A stretch of 64,000 nt of DNA from a virus: positions 1 through 64,000 of IMG/VR virus record IMGVR_UViG_3300042391_001456. One strand, 5' to 3'. Positions 17,179-27,964 of the stretch are shown one piece after another. A program made the translations under genes and the position numbers. The notes below the pieces were generated by a model that was not told the DNA's origin, ran no database searches, and was given only the letters and a program-made list of their open reading frames with translations. Every line of letters starts with the position of its first letter. Within the stretch, counting starts at the first letter, position 1.

Positions 17179-19626
17179 ATGAAGTATATTGTTAATAGAG
17201 AAGTATTTATTCAAAGAAATATTTCTAAAAAGTTTGAAAAAACACCATATTCTGGTCATAATTTTCCTATATATGAAGAATATTCGGATGGTGGGAGTGG
17301 TAAACCAATGTTTAGTAATAATATTGGTTGGAACGATTCTTTATTGGGTCGTTTAATAAATCATATTATAAGAAAAGTTAAAGTAAAATTAGCATCTTTA
17401 GTTCAAATTCCAAAATTAATTAACCGACTTAATTCTGAATTTGAGAGAATTTATACCAATGGTTGTCTTATAGCTACCTATGATGCTGATATTAAGTATA
17501 AAATGGAGGTTATAAAATTAGAGTTTTATTCTTTTTTATTTGAAGTTAAAAATTCAATCGCTAATGGCGAAAGTGCTTCTATTATTAAATCTTTAGTTAA
17601 AAATGCTATTGGTAAGTTAAAAGAATCATCTGATGAGTTAGAAGATAAAGATAAAATGATACAGGAATTAGAGAAGTTTTTAGACTTTTTAGAGAATTAT
17701 AAAGATGATGAAAAAACTACAATCTCAACTGAGAATTCGGAGGCTTTTTCTGATAAATATAGTTTGTTAGTTTCTAATTTAACATATCTATCAAAAATTA
17801 TTGAGCAATATAAAAAGATAAATTTTGATTCACCATCTAATTCAAATGTTGATAGTAAAAAAGCGGTCAATCCAAATGTTAATGTTGGTGAAAAATCTAA
17901 GGTTGCTTCTATAGTTGATAGTTATCAATCATTTTGTGAGAATGTTATATCAAAAGAGCAAAATCATGCATTACAAGCATTTAAGAAATTAAAAATTCAA
18001 TGTCAAAATTTAGATAAAACATTGAAGGGATCAAAGGATCCAATTGTTAGCAATGTTGGGTTAAGTAAAGTAATATCCAATAAAGATAGTGAGGTTTATA
18101 AAAATTTTATAATAAAGTTATTTGTTGATATTGTTAAGAATATTTCCGGTAAAAATAAGACATTTACTATTCCTGCTAATAAATTGTATGAAAATTGGAA
18201 TTTTAGAATTGATAAACTAACGACTAGTGAATTTAGTTCAATATCTGATAAGATTTCAAAATTTGCTCATGTGGCTTTATTATTTAAAAAAGAAGAAGAG
18301 AACGGTAACTCACTTTACAATGAATATAATTTTGATGGTGTTGACTTTGGTAAAAACTTGAAGGGGTATGTTGATACTATGAGTCAGATAAAATCTCTAA
18401 AAGTTGGAAATAGTGAAGTTAATAATGAAGTTAAGGATAATTCGAACAATGATGAGATTTCTAAATATTTTGAAGATAATTGTAACACTGTATCTAAATT
18501 TGAGGTAGATGAAAAAATAATTGAAGAGTTAGAAGTTAAATTAAAAAATATAAATATTAAAAGAGGATTTATAATTGATGGATTTGATCCAATTATAGAG
18601 ATATTGAGAATTTTTAATCAGGCATATAAGTTATATATGACTCCAATTATCTCTAAAAGAAGTCAAAATTTAGATGGTTCTGCTGCTGGTCCTAGTCCAG
18701 GTACTCTCTTTGAGTATACCGATATGGGTGGTGGTAATAATGGTCCTTGGAGAAATAATGAAATTTTTGATAAATGGGAAGATGCTGTTTTTGATATTTT
18801 AGGTAATAGAAAATACCAAGTAATTTTCGATAAAGATACTTCATTGAGAGTTGGTGATGAAATTAGAGAAGGTAAAGGTCCATTGCTTAGAAAGTTTATG
18901 ACTGATTTATTAGATGGCTCTAAGTTATATGGTAAAGGTTCTTCTTCTGGTGATGGAGTGGGTGCTCAGAAAAATTTATTAGATAAATATTTTGATGAAG
19001 CACCAAAAGATGTTAGTGTTGAACCTACTGGTGGGAATGGTATTGTTGAGGCTAATGTTGAAATGCAACAAACAATAAATGAAAATTCTAAAAAAATAGA
19101 AATATTAAAATTAAATAGTCCTGGTCCGGTATATATTGATTCTCCAGGTACTTTCTTTATTATAGATGGATCTGACATTGATAAAAACATTAAAGTTCAA
19201 ATATTTGCTCATTATATTTCGGATGATAGAATATCATTTATAAGAAGCTTTGGACCTTGGAAAAAAGCAATAGATCCTATAGAGATAACTAAAAATGATT
19301 TAAATAATATGATTAATAAACCTTCTGCTGAGGGTGGCAATCCATATACTATATTCTATACTAATATTAAGAATTTTAAAAATGAGGTTCAATTAAATAA
19401 AGAAATGTCTATTAAATATACTTCTAAAGAAAAATACAATGAAAGTTATACATTAAATGTTAAAGTAAATGATATTTATAAAATTTGTATAAAAGAAGAA
19501 GATTTAAAGATATTAGACTTATCTAGTTCTTTTGATAAGGAGTATAAACAAAAATTTCAAAAATTAGGAGTAGATGTTCAATTTAAGCCAAAACCTGAAA
19601 ATAAAATTGTAAAATACACTAAATGA
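17179..19626 (+). CDS. Large unknown structural or internal head protein, 815 residues
   Basis: I do not recognise it. It is mostly helical with coiled-coil-like stretches (residues 60-270 and 390-470), a Gly-rich linker near 510-530 (SAAGPSPGTLFEYTDMGGG), and a final beta-rich domain (LNSPGPVYIDSPGTFFIIDG). It starts MKYIVNREVFIQRNISKKFE-K, a longer variant of the shared leader. The next gene's ATG overlaps its stop (ATGA), so they form a translationally coupled pair placed between the UVR gene and the sheath gene. Virion location is inferred from the neighbours and late promoter. Confidence 0.85.
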   Translation: MKYIVNREVFIQRNISKKFEKTPYSGHNFPIYEEYSDGGSGKPMFSNNIGWNDSLLGRLINHIIRKVKVKLASLVQIPKLINRLNSEFERIYTNGCLIATYDADIKYKMEVIKLEFYSFLFEVKNSIANGESASIIKSLVKNAIGKLKESSDELEDKDKMIQELEKFLDFLENYKDDEKTTISTENSEAFSDKYSLLVSNLTYLSKIIEQYKKINFDSPSNSNVDSKKAVNPNVNVGEKSKVASIVDSYQSFCENVISKEQNHALQAFKKLKIQCQNLDKTLKGSKDPIVSNVGLSKVISNKDSEVYKNFIIKLFVDIVKNISGKNKTFTIPANKLYENWNFRIDKLTTSEFSSISDKISKFAHVALLFKKEEENGNSLYNEYNFDGVDFGKNLKGYVDTMSQIKSLKVGNSEVNNEVKDNSNNDEISKYFEDNCNTVSKFEVDEKIIEELEVKLKNINIKRGFIIDGFDPIIEILRIFNQAYKLYMTPIISKRSQNLDGSAAGPSPGTLFEYTDMGGGNNGPWRNNEIFDKWEDAVFDILGNRKYQVIFDKDTSLRVGDEIREGKGPLLRKFMTDLLDGSKLYGKGSSSGDGVGAQKNLLDKYFDEAPKDVSVEPTGGNGIVEANVEMQQTINENSKKIEILKLNSPGPVYIDSPGTFFIIDGSDIDKNIKVQIFAHYISDDRISFIRSFGPWKKAIDPIEITKNDLNNMINKPSAEGGNPYTIFYTNIKNFKNEVQLNKEMSIKYTSKEKYNESYTLNVKVNDIYKICIKEEDLKILDLSSSFDKEYKQKFQKLGVDVQFKPKPENKIVKYTK

Positions 19627-20186
19627 GGTATTTAAAAAAATGGAATCTTTGGTTGGAAAATTTAGAAATTAAAGACTCTGATACATCTGATATTAAAAAA
19701 GCTAAAGAAAAATTGAATACTCTTAGATCACAAATAGATGAGTTCAATTCTAAATATAAAGAGATTGATATTGCTTATAAATCAAATGATGATAAAAAAA
19801 TATTAGACATGGAGAAAAAATTATTCGGTTCTACTGATATCAAAAATGGGGCTGATAGAAATGAATTTTTAGTTAAATATTTAAATATCGCTAAAAAGAA
19901 AAGACAAATAGATAAGGGTGTTAATCAAATAGCGACTGATAATCTAAATCTTCAGAAATCACAGGATATATTAAATATCGCGACTGATAAAGGTATTAAA
20001 GATCAGTATAATAAAGAAATACCAAAAATAAAACAAAAAATACAGAATACGAAAAATAGTATAGAAAAGAAAAAGGTTGATGTGTCTAATAGTTTTGAGG
20101 GAATTCAGAAAGAAATGTTGGAACGTGAGAAAGAAATGTTGAACTACATCAATCGGATAATAAAAGATTCAAATAGGGAGTATTAA
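19623..20186 (+). CDS. Coiled-coil leader-peptide protein, 187 residues
   Basis: The start MRYLKKWNLWLE-N fits the shared leader (candidate cleavage after LWLE). The rest is almost entirely charged helix (DIKKAKEKLNTLRSQIDEF, IQKEMLEREKEMLNYINRI), predicted coiled coil. It overlaps the 815-residue gene by 4 bases and probably partners it. Function is unknown. Confidence 0.8.
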   Translation: MRYLKKWNLWLENLEIKDSDTSDIKKAKEKLNTLRSQIDEFNSKYKEIDIAYKSNDDKKILDMEKKLFGSTDIKNGADRNEFLVKYLNIAKKKRQIDKGVNQIATDNLNLQKSQDILNIATDKGIKDQYNKEIPKIKQKIQNTKNSIEKKKVDVSNSFEGIQKEMLEREKEMLNYINRIIKDSNREY

Positions 20187-20190
20187 AAAT

Positions 20191-20223
20191 GGAAAAAAAT
20201 GGTTTTTTATACTTTATATATAT
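20191..20223 (+). promoter_or_regulatory. Extended late promoter of the tail sheath gene
   Basis: GGAAAAAAATGG, a T-run, then ATACTTTATATATATG. Same A-tract/T-run/TATA layout as before the genes at 6315, 34039 and 39273. Confidence 0.5.
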
Positions 20224-20248
20224 GATAACAAAAAAATAATTAAAAAAT

Positions 20249-23200
20249 ATGGCAATTCAAATTGGAAAATACAAAAGACCAGGTATATTTATCGAGGAAT
20301 TTGATAAATCCATTATTGCAACACCTCAATCTGTTGATCAGTTAACTAACTTGGTTTTGGGTGTTTCAAAAAAGGGACCTGTGAATACACCAGTTAAAGT
20401 TAGCACTCTGAATGAGTTCGAGGCTATTTTTGGTGAAATTGACAGAAATTTAGAGAGAAGGGGATCTTTCTTTCATAGAACTGTCGAAAAAATGTTAGAG
20501 AGTTCACCAGTGTACGCTATGAATTTGTTATTAACAAATGATAACTTAGACACAGCTGAATATCAAACATTATCAACATCATCGGATATTTTAAATGATT
20601 CTAAAAGATTAGGTGCTTATAGAAGATTCCATGATACAACTGGATTCTGGAAAAAAGATACAGAATCTTTTATTAATTTAACTCGATCTAATCCTGGGTA
20701 TGGACAAAGAGCTCTTAATATTACAAACTTATCTGATAAACCAGTTTCGGTTTTTATCTATAAAACAAGAGTTAATAATTTTGACGTTACTGCGGAATCA
20801 TGGTTTGGTTCAAAAAAACCAAATTATATCAATTCTAATGATTTTATTTCAGATTACATGGTTGATGTTGTAGTTGTTGATGGTGATTGGTCAAATTATA
20901 AGACATTGGCTCAAGATAAAGTTTGGAGTAATTATTTTTTCTATGACACTAAACTTGGTTCAGGTCTTAGAAAAAATTTAGTTTTGGATTTTATTCAAAA
21001 TAGAAATGTTAAAGTATTGGGGTACTATGAAGGTCTTTCTTTGATTCCATATTTTAGAGATGGTAATAACAAAAATTTATTTATTGAAACAAATCTTAAT
21101 AAAGATACTGATAAAACTGGTATTTTTTGTTCATATAATATTGATATTGTTGAAACAGATGGTATTAATAATGTTATTGATTTAGTTGGACATACAATTG
21201 CTGCTAAAAATGAGACATATATAGATTTCTTATCATATCAGGCGAATATTTCAGAAGAAATTAAATTTGAAGTTAAACCATTGGATTTACCTGGTAACGT
21301 TACTGCTAATTTAGGTGGTATGACTTGTTCTGGTGTTATAAATGGTACTTCAGCATTAGGTAATAATTATGTAAATGTTCTTACTACTAGATCGACTTAT
21401 ACATCAAATAATTATAATGATTATTCTATTCTTGCTGTCAATACTAATGTTGATCATTTTTATCCAACTGTTAACGGAGCTCCTACTTATTCCGGTGTTC
21501 AAAAAAACTATAAAAATAGAACTTCATTGTTTGCGGATGGAACTACTTGGGGTATTAGATATATTAGTTATAATTTTGATAATAATGCAAATACTAATTT
21601 TGTTTATACATCAGCTACAAACTTTACTATAAAATATAATGTTCATGATTTAGCCTATGCTATTATAGATGGTGAGTATAAACCTGTTGTTTCCGATGCT
21701 AAGTCTGTAAATAATTACAAAGAAATTACCTTTACGGTTACTGCTGCTGATTATCCTCAATCAACCGCAACTCAATCATATGTTGCAACTGTTTATTATG
21801 ATTATGAAACATCCGGAATTAAATTATCAAGTAGTTTAACTAGTGGTAATGTTATTGGTATTACGTCAAAAGATATAGTTTTGAACACATTTAAATTTAA
21901 ATTAAAAGGAGACTCTAATGGTGTTAATAAATTTGTCCCATTTAATTCTTGGAATATATATAAAGATGTTAATGGTAATCGAGTTGATCGTAAATTCTCA
22001 CCAGTATATACAAGTGATGTTTATGGTTGGAATGCTTGGCCTGTTGTTAACCCAGCGACTAATGTTTTCAATACAACTTTTCAAGGACATTGGATGAATA
22101 GTGGATCTTCTTCAGATTCAATTCTTAATACCGAGGGAGTACATGTTGATGTTTCATTTTTAAATCCTAATTCGGATTATAGTAATCCATTGATACATGA
22201 TAATAGTTCATATATTCAAACTTTTTATAAAAATAAACCAACTAAAGCTTATTTATTTGATGATACAGCTGCTGTTATTGGAGCTTCTGGTAATCAAAAA
22301 TTTACAGGGGGTAGTTTTTCTACAGCAAATACTATAGAAAGATCTGGATTTGTATATGATAATAGAATATTAAGTTATTCTAATGTTGATAAATGGAATT
22401 ATGGAAGTTTTAGTCCAGTTTTTGCGACAAGTTCACCAAATTCAATTGGTAGTTGTACTTTTACATTTGATGATCAAACTGAACAGTTTTGTGCTGAATT
22501 GAGTACTGGGACTAAATGGGCATCTGGTGTTTCTCAGTTATCGAGTGGTGATTTAGTATCTGTTTGGTATTTAGATCCAAGTTTACTTTCCACAAAACGC
22601 GCTCTATCTGATTCGAATGCTGTACCAACAACTTTAGATACTTTTAACTCAACTGGTCGACCAACTTTATTTATAGTTGATAGAGTTGATTTGTCTTCTA
22701 ATAGAGTATATTTTTTAAATAATCAATGGGCTAATTCAAATGGTCCTTATCCAATACTTAATGCTATTATTAAAGGAACCGCTCTTAAATATCAAATGAC
22801 TCCTGCGAAAGATATTAATGGAAACTCAGTCGCTGTCAATGCTAATGTTACAAATAAATCTGGATTTACTGGTTTGGTAAATGGTCCTGCTGACGTTGTT
22901 AAAACTAATATTGCGGTAAGAGCTACTTTTGGTGGTGCTTCAAGAACATATGGTGTTGCTACTATAACAATAAAAGCAAATGCAACTGCTGCGACTATTT
23001 CGACAGGTGTTGAGGTTAATTTTACTTCTATTTGGGTAGCTGGTTTAACAGTAAATGAACTTATTACAACTGGTATAACATTCACTGTTGATGCAACTGG
23101 TACTTATGGTTTGAATCTAGTTACTGGTCAAGGTGGTATAACAACAGCACCTACCACTCCACTTACGTTTAAATTTAATCAAACGGCTTTAAATTCAATG

Positions 23201-25771
23201 CAAAAAGATCTTTCAATATCTACTGAGAAATTCACTTTAGAGAAGGTTAATCATGATTTATTTGATTATAGAGTTTCTTATGAAGGTGATGGTAAAATCA
23301 AATATACTTTCTTAAATACTGATAATAATGGTACTGATCCAAATAATTATAGACATTTCAGAAGACATAAAATGTTTAACAAATTAGTCGCATTATTAGA
23401 TAGTGCTGATAAAGATAAAAGAGCTTTAATACTAAATAGTGATTCTGGTAATAGAAAAGTGAGTATGGAAGGTATGTTCCTTTCTAATATAGTAAGAACA
23501 TCAACTCAAAATAAATCATTTATTTTAAATACTAATTTACCAAACTCAGAAATTGTTAAAAACGATTGGATAAAAGTTTTACAAGGTTTTTTAACTATTT
23601 ATTCTGTTGATGATGAGGTTATTTTGGGTACAAATGGTATGGATACTAGAATGATTGGTTTAACAAATAGCGTTACATCATCTGATATAACAATTGGTGA
23701 TGGTATTGGTGTAGTTTCTAAATATTCTGATTTATATCAACAATATTACAATGGATATATTAACAATGGTGATTACTTCCAAAATAATAGAATTCCATCC
23801 GATGTTTGGATGTCAACAGATGGATATTCAGTTACTTTCTTTGATGGTGAAGAAGATAAAGCAATTACTGGATTAAATACTGGTAAAACAACATTATTCG
23901 CTGGGTATAATTATATTATGTTTACTGCATCATTTGCTAATAATTCTGTTGTTAATGGTGTTACTTTGAAAAATGATCCTAAAATTCCAATCGGTGATAT
24001 GATCACTATTAAACAATCTATTCTTAATAGAAAAAGAATTACAATTCTTAGTGAAAATATGGCATCATCTTCAGCTGGTTCAATTACACAATTTACAGAT
24101 GCTAATGGACTAGTTTTAGATAGTGGTTTACTTAATAATGCTTCAAAATTATACATCTACAAAATCGCTGAAGAAGTCGTTTATGAAAAAGTTACAAGAG
24201 TAAAAGATTTATTAGATCATTCATTATCATCTGGTTTTAATTATTTAAATATGTTTATTGATAATAAAACCGAAGCTAATGGAAATGTTGTTAATAATTC
24301 ATTGTCTATTAGATTTAAAAATAGTTATAGCTCATTAATTCCGATGCCTCCATTAGGAAGTGTTTATGGGGCTAGTGATTTAGTTCCATTGAATAAATTT
24401 TATGTTATATCTCAAAGTTCAAATTATAAACAAACTTTAGAAATTGAATTATTACCAACTGGTGTTAAAGATAATCAATTGGTTGATGAAGATGGGACAT
24501 GGATAAGAGATAATCAAGTTTTAGTTAAAGGTGATAGATATTCTGAACTTAGAATTGGTGATTTCTTATTAGGTACTAACAATAGACTTGTTAGAATTAT
24601 TGATAAGAAAGTTTATAAAAACGATTCAAGTTTGGTTATAGTTACTTGTAATGGAGCAATTAAAAGAAATTTATTTGGATTGGATTGGCAAACATACTTG
24701 TATAGATCAGTTGATAACTACACATACGCTTATAAAGCATTAACATTTAAAGGATTTAAAACTAGAGTAGCTTCTTTACCAGATGGTACAGAAACAACTC
24801 AGAATAATATTTTAGATATTGTTGCTAAAGGAACTCCTTTATTCAGAGCTTTAACTAATAAAGAGGCTATTGATTATAGATATTTAGTTGATTCTTTTGG
24901 ATTGGGACTTAGTGAAAGATCAAAACAACAATTGGCTGATATTTGTGGAAGTAGAAGAGATATATTTGGTTTCTTAAATATGCCATCTGTTAAATCGTTC
25001 AAACAATCATCTTCGCCTACATTCGTAGATTCTAATGGTGATTTAAGTGTTGAGTTTATGGCAAAAGGTTCAAATCCTGATAAAGCAGCATCGTTTACGT
25101 ATACATTCGCTGATGGTGAAGGATCTACTTGTGTTGGTTACTTTACTCCTTATATTCAAGTTGATGATAATGGTAGACAGCTTTCTATGCCACCTGCATC
25201 ACACGTTGCGACAACATATATGAGGAAACATACTTCTAATTTGGGTGGTATTACTCCTTGGACAATCGCAGCTGGTGTTACTAATGGTAGAATTACTAAC
25301 ATTATTGGACTTGAACATAACTATAGTAATGAGGATATCGAATGGTTGAATCAATCACAAATGAACCCTATCGTGTTCAAAAGAAATAGAGGAAATGTAA
25401 TTGAGACTGAGAATACAGCTCAAACTCTTTACAAATCAGCTCTTTCTTATATCCACGTTAGAGAGGTGTTAATCGAATTGGAAAGAGAATTATCTAGAAT
25501 GTTATTAGATTTCCAATGGCAATATAACACAGCTGAAATCAGAGCTGAAATTAAACTTAGAGCTGATGTAATTTGTGAAACATATGTAAATAGAAATGGT
25601 TTATATAACTATTTTAATAAAATGGATGATGAGAATAACACATCTGAGATAATTGATAATCAAATTGGTGTTTTAGACACTTATGTTGAACCAATTAAGG
25701 GTATGGGTATCATTGTTAACAATGTTACGATACTTAGAACTGGAGCAATTGACGCTGGTGGATTCTTATAG
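20249..25771 (+). CDS. gp18: Tail sheath protein (gp18-like), strongly enlarged
   Basis: 1840 residues, nearly three times T4 gp18 (659). The sheath contracts to drive the tube into the cell. The N-terminus is typical (YKRPGIFIEEFDKS, LVLGVSKKGPVNTPVKVST, FEAIFGEIDRNLERR), as is the C-terminus (NTAEIRAEIKLRADVICETY, then YVEPIKGMGIIVNN). Roughly residues 120-1400 hold extra beta-rich domains, some immunoglobulin-like (TVNELITTGITFTVDATGTY near 930-960), probably displayed on the sheath surface. No internal stop or frameshift is present. It has its own promoter and terminator. Confidence 0.9.
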   Translation: MAIQIGKYKRPGIFIEEFDKSIIATPQSVDQLTNLVLGVSKKGPVNTPVKVSTLNEFEAIFGEIDRNLERRGSFFHRTVEKMLESSPVYAMNLLLTNDNLDTAEYQTLSTSSDILNDSKRLGAYRRFHDTTGFWKKDTESFINLTRSNPGYGQRALNITNLSDKPVSVFIYKTRVNNFDVTAESWFGSKKPNYINSNDFISDYMVDVVVVDGDWSNYKTLAQDKVWSNYFFYDTKLGSGLRKNLVLDFIQNRNVKVLGYYEGLSLIPYFRDGNNKNLFIETNLNKDTDKTGIFCSYNIDIVETDGINNVIDLVGHTIAAKNETYIDFLSYQANISEEIKFEVKPLDLPGNVTANLGGMTCSGVINGTSALGNNYVNVLTTRSTYTSNNYNDYSILAVNTNVDHFYPTVNGAPTYSGVQKNYKNRTSLFADGTTWGIRYISYNFDNNANTNFVYTSATNFTIKYNVHDLAYAIIDGEYKPVVSDAKSVNNYKEITFTVTAADYPQSTATQSYVATVYYDYETSGIKLSSSLTSGNVIGITSKDIVLNTFKFKLKGDSNGVNKFVPFNSWNIYKDVNGNRVDRKFSPVYTSDVYGWNAWPVVNPATNVFNTTFQGHWMNSGSSSDSILNTEGVHVDVSFLNPNSDYSNPLIHDNSSYIQTFYKNKPTKAYLFDDTAAVIGASGNQKFTGGSFSTANTIERSGFVYDNRILSYSNVDKWNYGSFSPVFATSSPNSIGSCTFTFDDQTEQFCAELSTGTKWASGVSQLSSGDLVSVWYLDPSLLSTKRALSDSNAVPTTLDTFNSTGRPTLFIVDRVDLSSNRVYFLNNQWANSNGPYPILNAIIKGTALKYQMTPAKDINGNSVAVNANVTNKSGFTGLVNGPADVVKTNIAVRATFGGASRTYGVATITIKANATAATISTGVEVNFTSIWVAGLTVNELITTGITFTVDATGTYGLNLVTGQGGITTAPTTPLTFKFNQTALNSMQKDLSISTEKFTLEKVNHDLFDYRVSYEGDGKIKYTFLNTDNNGTDPNNYRHFRRHKMFNKLVALLDSADKDKRALILNSDSGNRKVSMEGMFLSNIVRTSTQNKSFILNTNLPNSEIVKNDWIKVLQGFLTIYSVDDEVILGTNGMDTRMIGLTNSVTSSDITIGDGIGVVSKYSDLYQQYYNGYINNGDYFQNNRIPSDVWMSTDGYSVTFFDGEEDKAITGLNTGKTTLFAGYNYIMFTASFANNSVVNGVTLKNDPKIPIGDMITIKQSILNRKRITILSENMASSSAGSITQFTDANGLVLDSGLLNNASKLYIYKIAEEVVYEKVTRVKDLLDHSLSSGFNYLNMFIDNKTEANGNVVNNSLSIRFKNSYSSLIPMPPLGSVYGASDLVPLNKFYVISQSSNYKQTLEIELLPTGVKDNQLVDEDGTWIRDNQVLVKGDRYSELRIGDFLLGTNNRLVRIIDKKVYKNDSSLVIVTCNGAIKRNLFGLDWQTYLYRSVDNYTYAYKALTFKGFKTRVASLPDGTETTQNNILDIVAKGTPLFRALTNKEAIDYRYLVDSFGLGLSERSKQQLADICGSRRDIFGFLNMPSVKSFKQSSSPTFVDSNGDLSVEFMAKGSNPDKAASFTYTFADGEGSTCVGYFTPYIQVDDNGRQLSMPPASHVATTYMRKHTSNLGGITPWTIAAGVTNGRITNIIGLEHNYSNEDIEWLNQSQMNPIVFKRNRGNVIETENTAQTLYKSALSYIHVREVLIELERELSRMLLDFQWQYNTAEIRAEIKLRADVICETYVNRNGLYNYFNKMDDENNTSEIIDNQIGVLDTYVEPIKGMGIIVNNVTILRTGAIDAGGFL

Positions 25772-25787
25772 TCTAATAAATAAATTA

Positions 25788-25820
25788 AAAAAAGTCTCAA
25801 AGAAATTTGAGACTTTTTTT
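25788..25820 (+). terminator. Intrinsic terminator after the tail sheath gene
   Basis: Stem AAAGTCTCAAA / TTTGAGACTTT, loop GAAA-type, followed by T-run. Confidence 0.85.
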
Positions 25821-25840
25821 TATGAACAAAGTTAGGTGTA

Positions 25841-25852
25841 TTTAATATATAT
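25841..25852 (+). promoter_or_regulatory. Putative late promoter TTTAATATATAT
   Basis: Lies 19 bases before the ATG of the homing endonuclease gene at 25872. Confidence 0.45.
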
Positions 25853-25871
25853 GTAAAACTTATATGGTCAA

Positions 25872-27557
25872 ATGAATTTAGATATATTTAAAATAAATGA
25901 TCCATCCGGCAAGATGTGTAAAGAATCTTATGTCTCTAAGAATTTTACAGAGGAGTATGAATTTATTATTCAAAAAATAAACATTGATATCCCCTTTAAG
26001 GAGAAGGTTTATTTGGTGTTGAATAATATAGAAAAGCCTATTTGTAAAAATCCAAATTGTAAAAATCCGGTTAAGTTTAAAAATTCAACAATTGGATATT
26101 TGGACTATTGTAGTAATAAGTGTATAGGATCAGATCCTAATATAATAGAACTTAAAAAAATAAAATCTATTGAGAAGTTTGGAACAAAAACACCAGCTGA
26201 ATCAGATTTAGTAAAAGAGAAAATAAAAAAGACAAATAATGATAAATATGGTGGTAATTCGCCAATGTCATCTGATAATATTAAAAGTAAGTCAAAACAG
26301 ACTTTAATGAATAATTGGGGAGTTGAAAATCCCTCAAAATCTCAAGATATACAAAAAAAAAGAATAGAATCATTTAAACAAAGTAATTATAAAGAAAACT
26401 ATAAAAATACTTCTTTGAATAGATATGGTGTTGATCATCCATGGATGAATAATGATATACATAAAAAGACAATCGATTTATTTTACAAAAACTATAAACA
26501 AAGAATAGTTGATAATATTGATTTAAATAAATTCAAATTTATTGATTTTGAGATGGGTGATAAGACTAATTTAAAATTTTATTGTCATTCTTGTGAAAAT
26601 AAATTTAATATTTTAACATATCAGTTTTATTGGAGAATAAAGAATAATAATAGTATATGCACAGAATGTTATCCTATATCAGAAAGTTCATCAATTGATC
26701 AAATAGAAGTTTTTAACTTTATAAGAGAAAATTATCATGGTGAAATAATATCAAATGTTAAGGGAATAATAGATCCGTATGAGATTGATATTTATTTACC
26801 TGATTTGAAACTCGGTTTTGAGTTTAATGGGGTTTTTTGGCATTCAAATAAGTTTAAAAATAAAGATTATCATCTGAATAAATATAAAAAATCAATAGAT
26901 AATGAAATAAAATTGTGTACAATATGGGAAGATGATTGGACATTAAAAAGAGAGATTTGTGAATCATTTATTTTAAATAAAATATCTAAATCTGGTAGAT
27001 TGATGGCAAGAAAAACTAATATAAAGGAAATTGATTATAATACTTCAAGAGAATTTTTAGATAAAAACCATTTGCAAGGTGATTGTAAATCATCTAAAAG
27101 AATTGGTCTTTATTATGGTGACGAATTGGTTACTCTAATGACATTTTCGAAATTAAGACTTCCGTTTAATAGTAAGAATGTTGATGGTAAAGATAATTGG
27201 GAACTTACTAGATTTTGTAATAAATTGAATACAAGTGTAGTTGGTGGCGCATCTAAATTATTAAAATATTTTATAAAAAATTACAAACCTGTTGAAATAC
27301 AAACTTATTCAGATAATTTAATATCCGATGGTGATTTGTATGAGAAATTAGGATTTGAATATAAATGGACATCAAATCCTGGTTATTGGTATGTTGTTAA
27401 TAGTATTAGAAGTCATAGATTTAATTGGAGAAAATCAAAATTAGTAAAAGATGGGTATGATAGTAATAAAACTGGTGAGGAGATAATGGCTGAGTTGGGG
27501 TATTGGAGAATATATAATGCTGGTAATAAGAAATGGATTTTGGTTATTAATAAATAG
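25872..27557 (+). CDS. EDxHD-type homing endonuclease (Vsr-like fold)
   Basis: 561 residues. Domains in order: a zinc ribbon (CKNPNCKNPV then CSNKCIGSD) near 55-90; four short DNA-reading repeats of the form K-x-G-x-x-x-P (FGTKTPAESDLVKEK, YGGNSPMSSDNIKSK, WGVENPSKSQDIQKK, YGVDHPWMNNDIHKK); a second ribbon (CHSCENKF, CTECYP); the nuclease core IDIYLPDLKLGFEFNG then FWHSN and LCTIWEDDW, as in I-Bth0305I; and a C-terminal domain with IGLYYGDELVTLMTFSK and NTSVVGGASKLLKYF. It sits directly behind the sheath gene, a usual spot for free-standing homing endonucleases. It appears intact. Confidence 0.88.
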   Translation: MNLDIFKINDPSGKMCKESYVSKNFTEEYEFIIQKINIDIPFKEKVYLVLNNIEKPICKNPNCKNPVKFKNSTIGYLDYCSNKCIGSDPNIIELKKIKSIEKFGTKTPAESDLVKEKIKKTNNDKYGGNSPMSSDNIKSKSKQTLMNNWGVENPSKSQDIQKKRIESFKQSNYKENYKNTSLNRYGVDHPWMNNDIHKKTIDLFYKNYKQRIVDNIDLNKFKFIDFEMGDKTNLKFYCHSCENKFNILTYQFYWRIKNNNSICTECYPISESSSIDQIEVFNFIRENYHGEIISNVKGIIDPYEIDIYLPDLKLGFEFNGVFWHSNKFKNKDYHLNKYKKSIDNEIKLCTIWEDDWTLKREICESFILNKISKSGRLMARKTNIKEIDYNTSREFLDKNHLQGDCKSSKRIGLYYGDELVTLMTFSKLRLPFNSKNVDGKDNWELTRFCNKLNTSVVGGASKLLKYFIKNYKPVEIQTYSDNLISDGDLYEKLGFEYKWTSNPGYWYVVNSIRSHRFNWRKSKLVKDGYDSNKTGEEIMAELGYWRIYNAGNKKWILVINK

Positions 27558-27648
27558 ATTTATTAAATAAATATTTTTAAAATATTAAAAATAGAGGACT
27601 TTTTAAGTTTTAATATTTTAATAAAAAAAAATGATAATATATAGATTT

Positions 27649-27948
27649 ATGAGGTATTTAGAGTTAAAACACAATGGTAAAATATACACACATGTTGAAG
27701 AGATTGAAGATATTTTAGAAGATTTAGGGTTCAACTGGTTGGTTGATTCAGAGATTAGAAATTCTAAAATAGAAATAAAGAAGGGTACTTTAATTTGGTA
27801 TGATGGTATTTTTATATCAGGTGATTGGAATTATGGTATTTTTAAGGGTGGTGAATTTTATGGTAATTGGGAATCAGGTATTTTTGAAAGGGGTTTAATG
27901 AATGGAGAATGGAATGGGGGTATTAATTTATCTACTCATCTATCATAA
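27649..27948 (+). CDS. G-x-W/F repeat (MORN-like) protein
   Basis: 99 residues from ATG 27649. An ATG at 27631 is in frame, but it lies in ATGATAATATATAG, which looks like the promoter motif, so the second start (MRYLELKHNG) is preferred. The last 60 residues carry short repeats of aromatic-x-x-G, for example IWYDGIFISGDWNYGIFKGG and WESGIFERG. Such repeats form a flat beta solenoid and are common in large phages. The function is unknown. The start is a weak version of the shared leader. Confidence 0.7.
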   Translation: MRYLELKHNGKIYTHVEEIEDILEDLGFNWLVDSEIRNSKIEIKKGTLIWYDGIFISGDWNYGIFKGGEFYGNWESGIFERGLMNGEWNGGINLSTHLS

Positions 27949-27964
27949 AAAATAAAAAATCACT

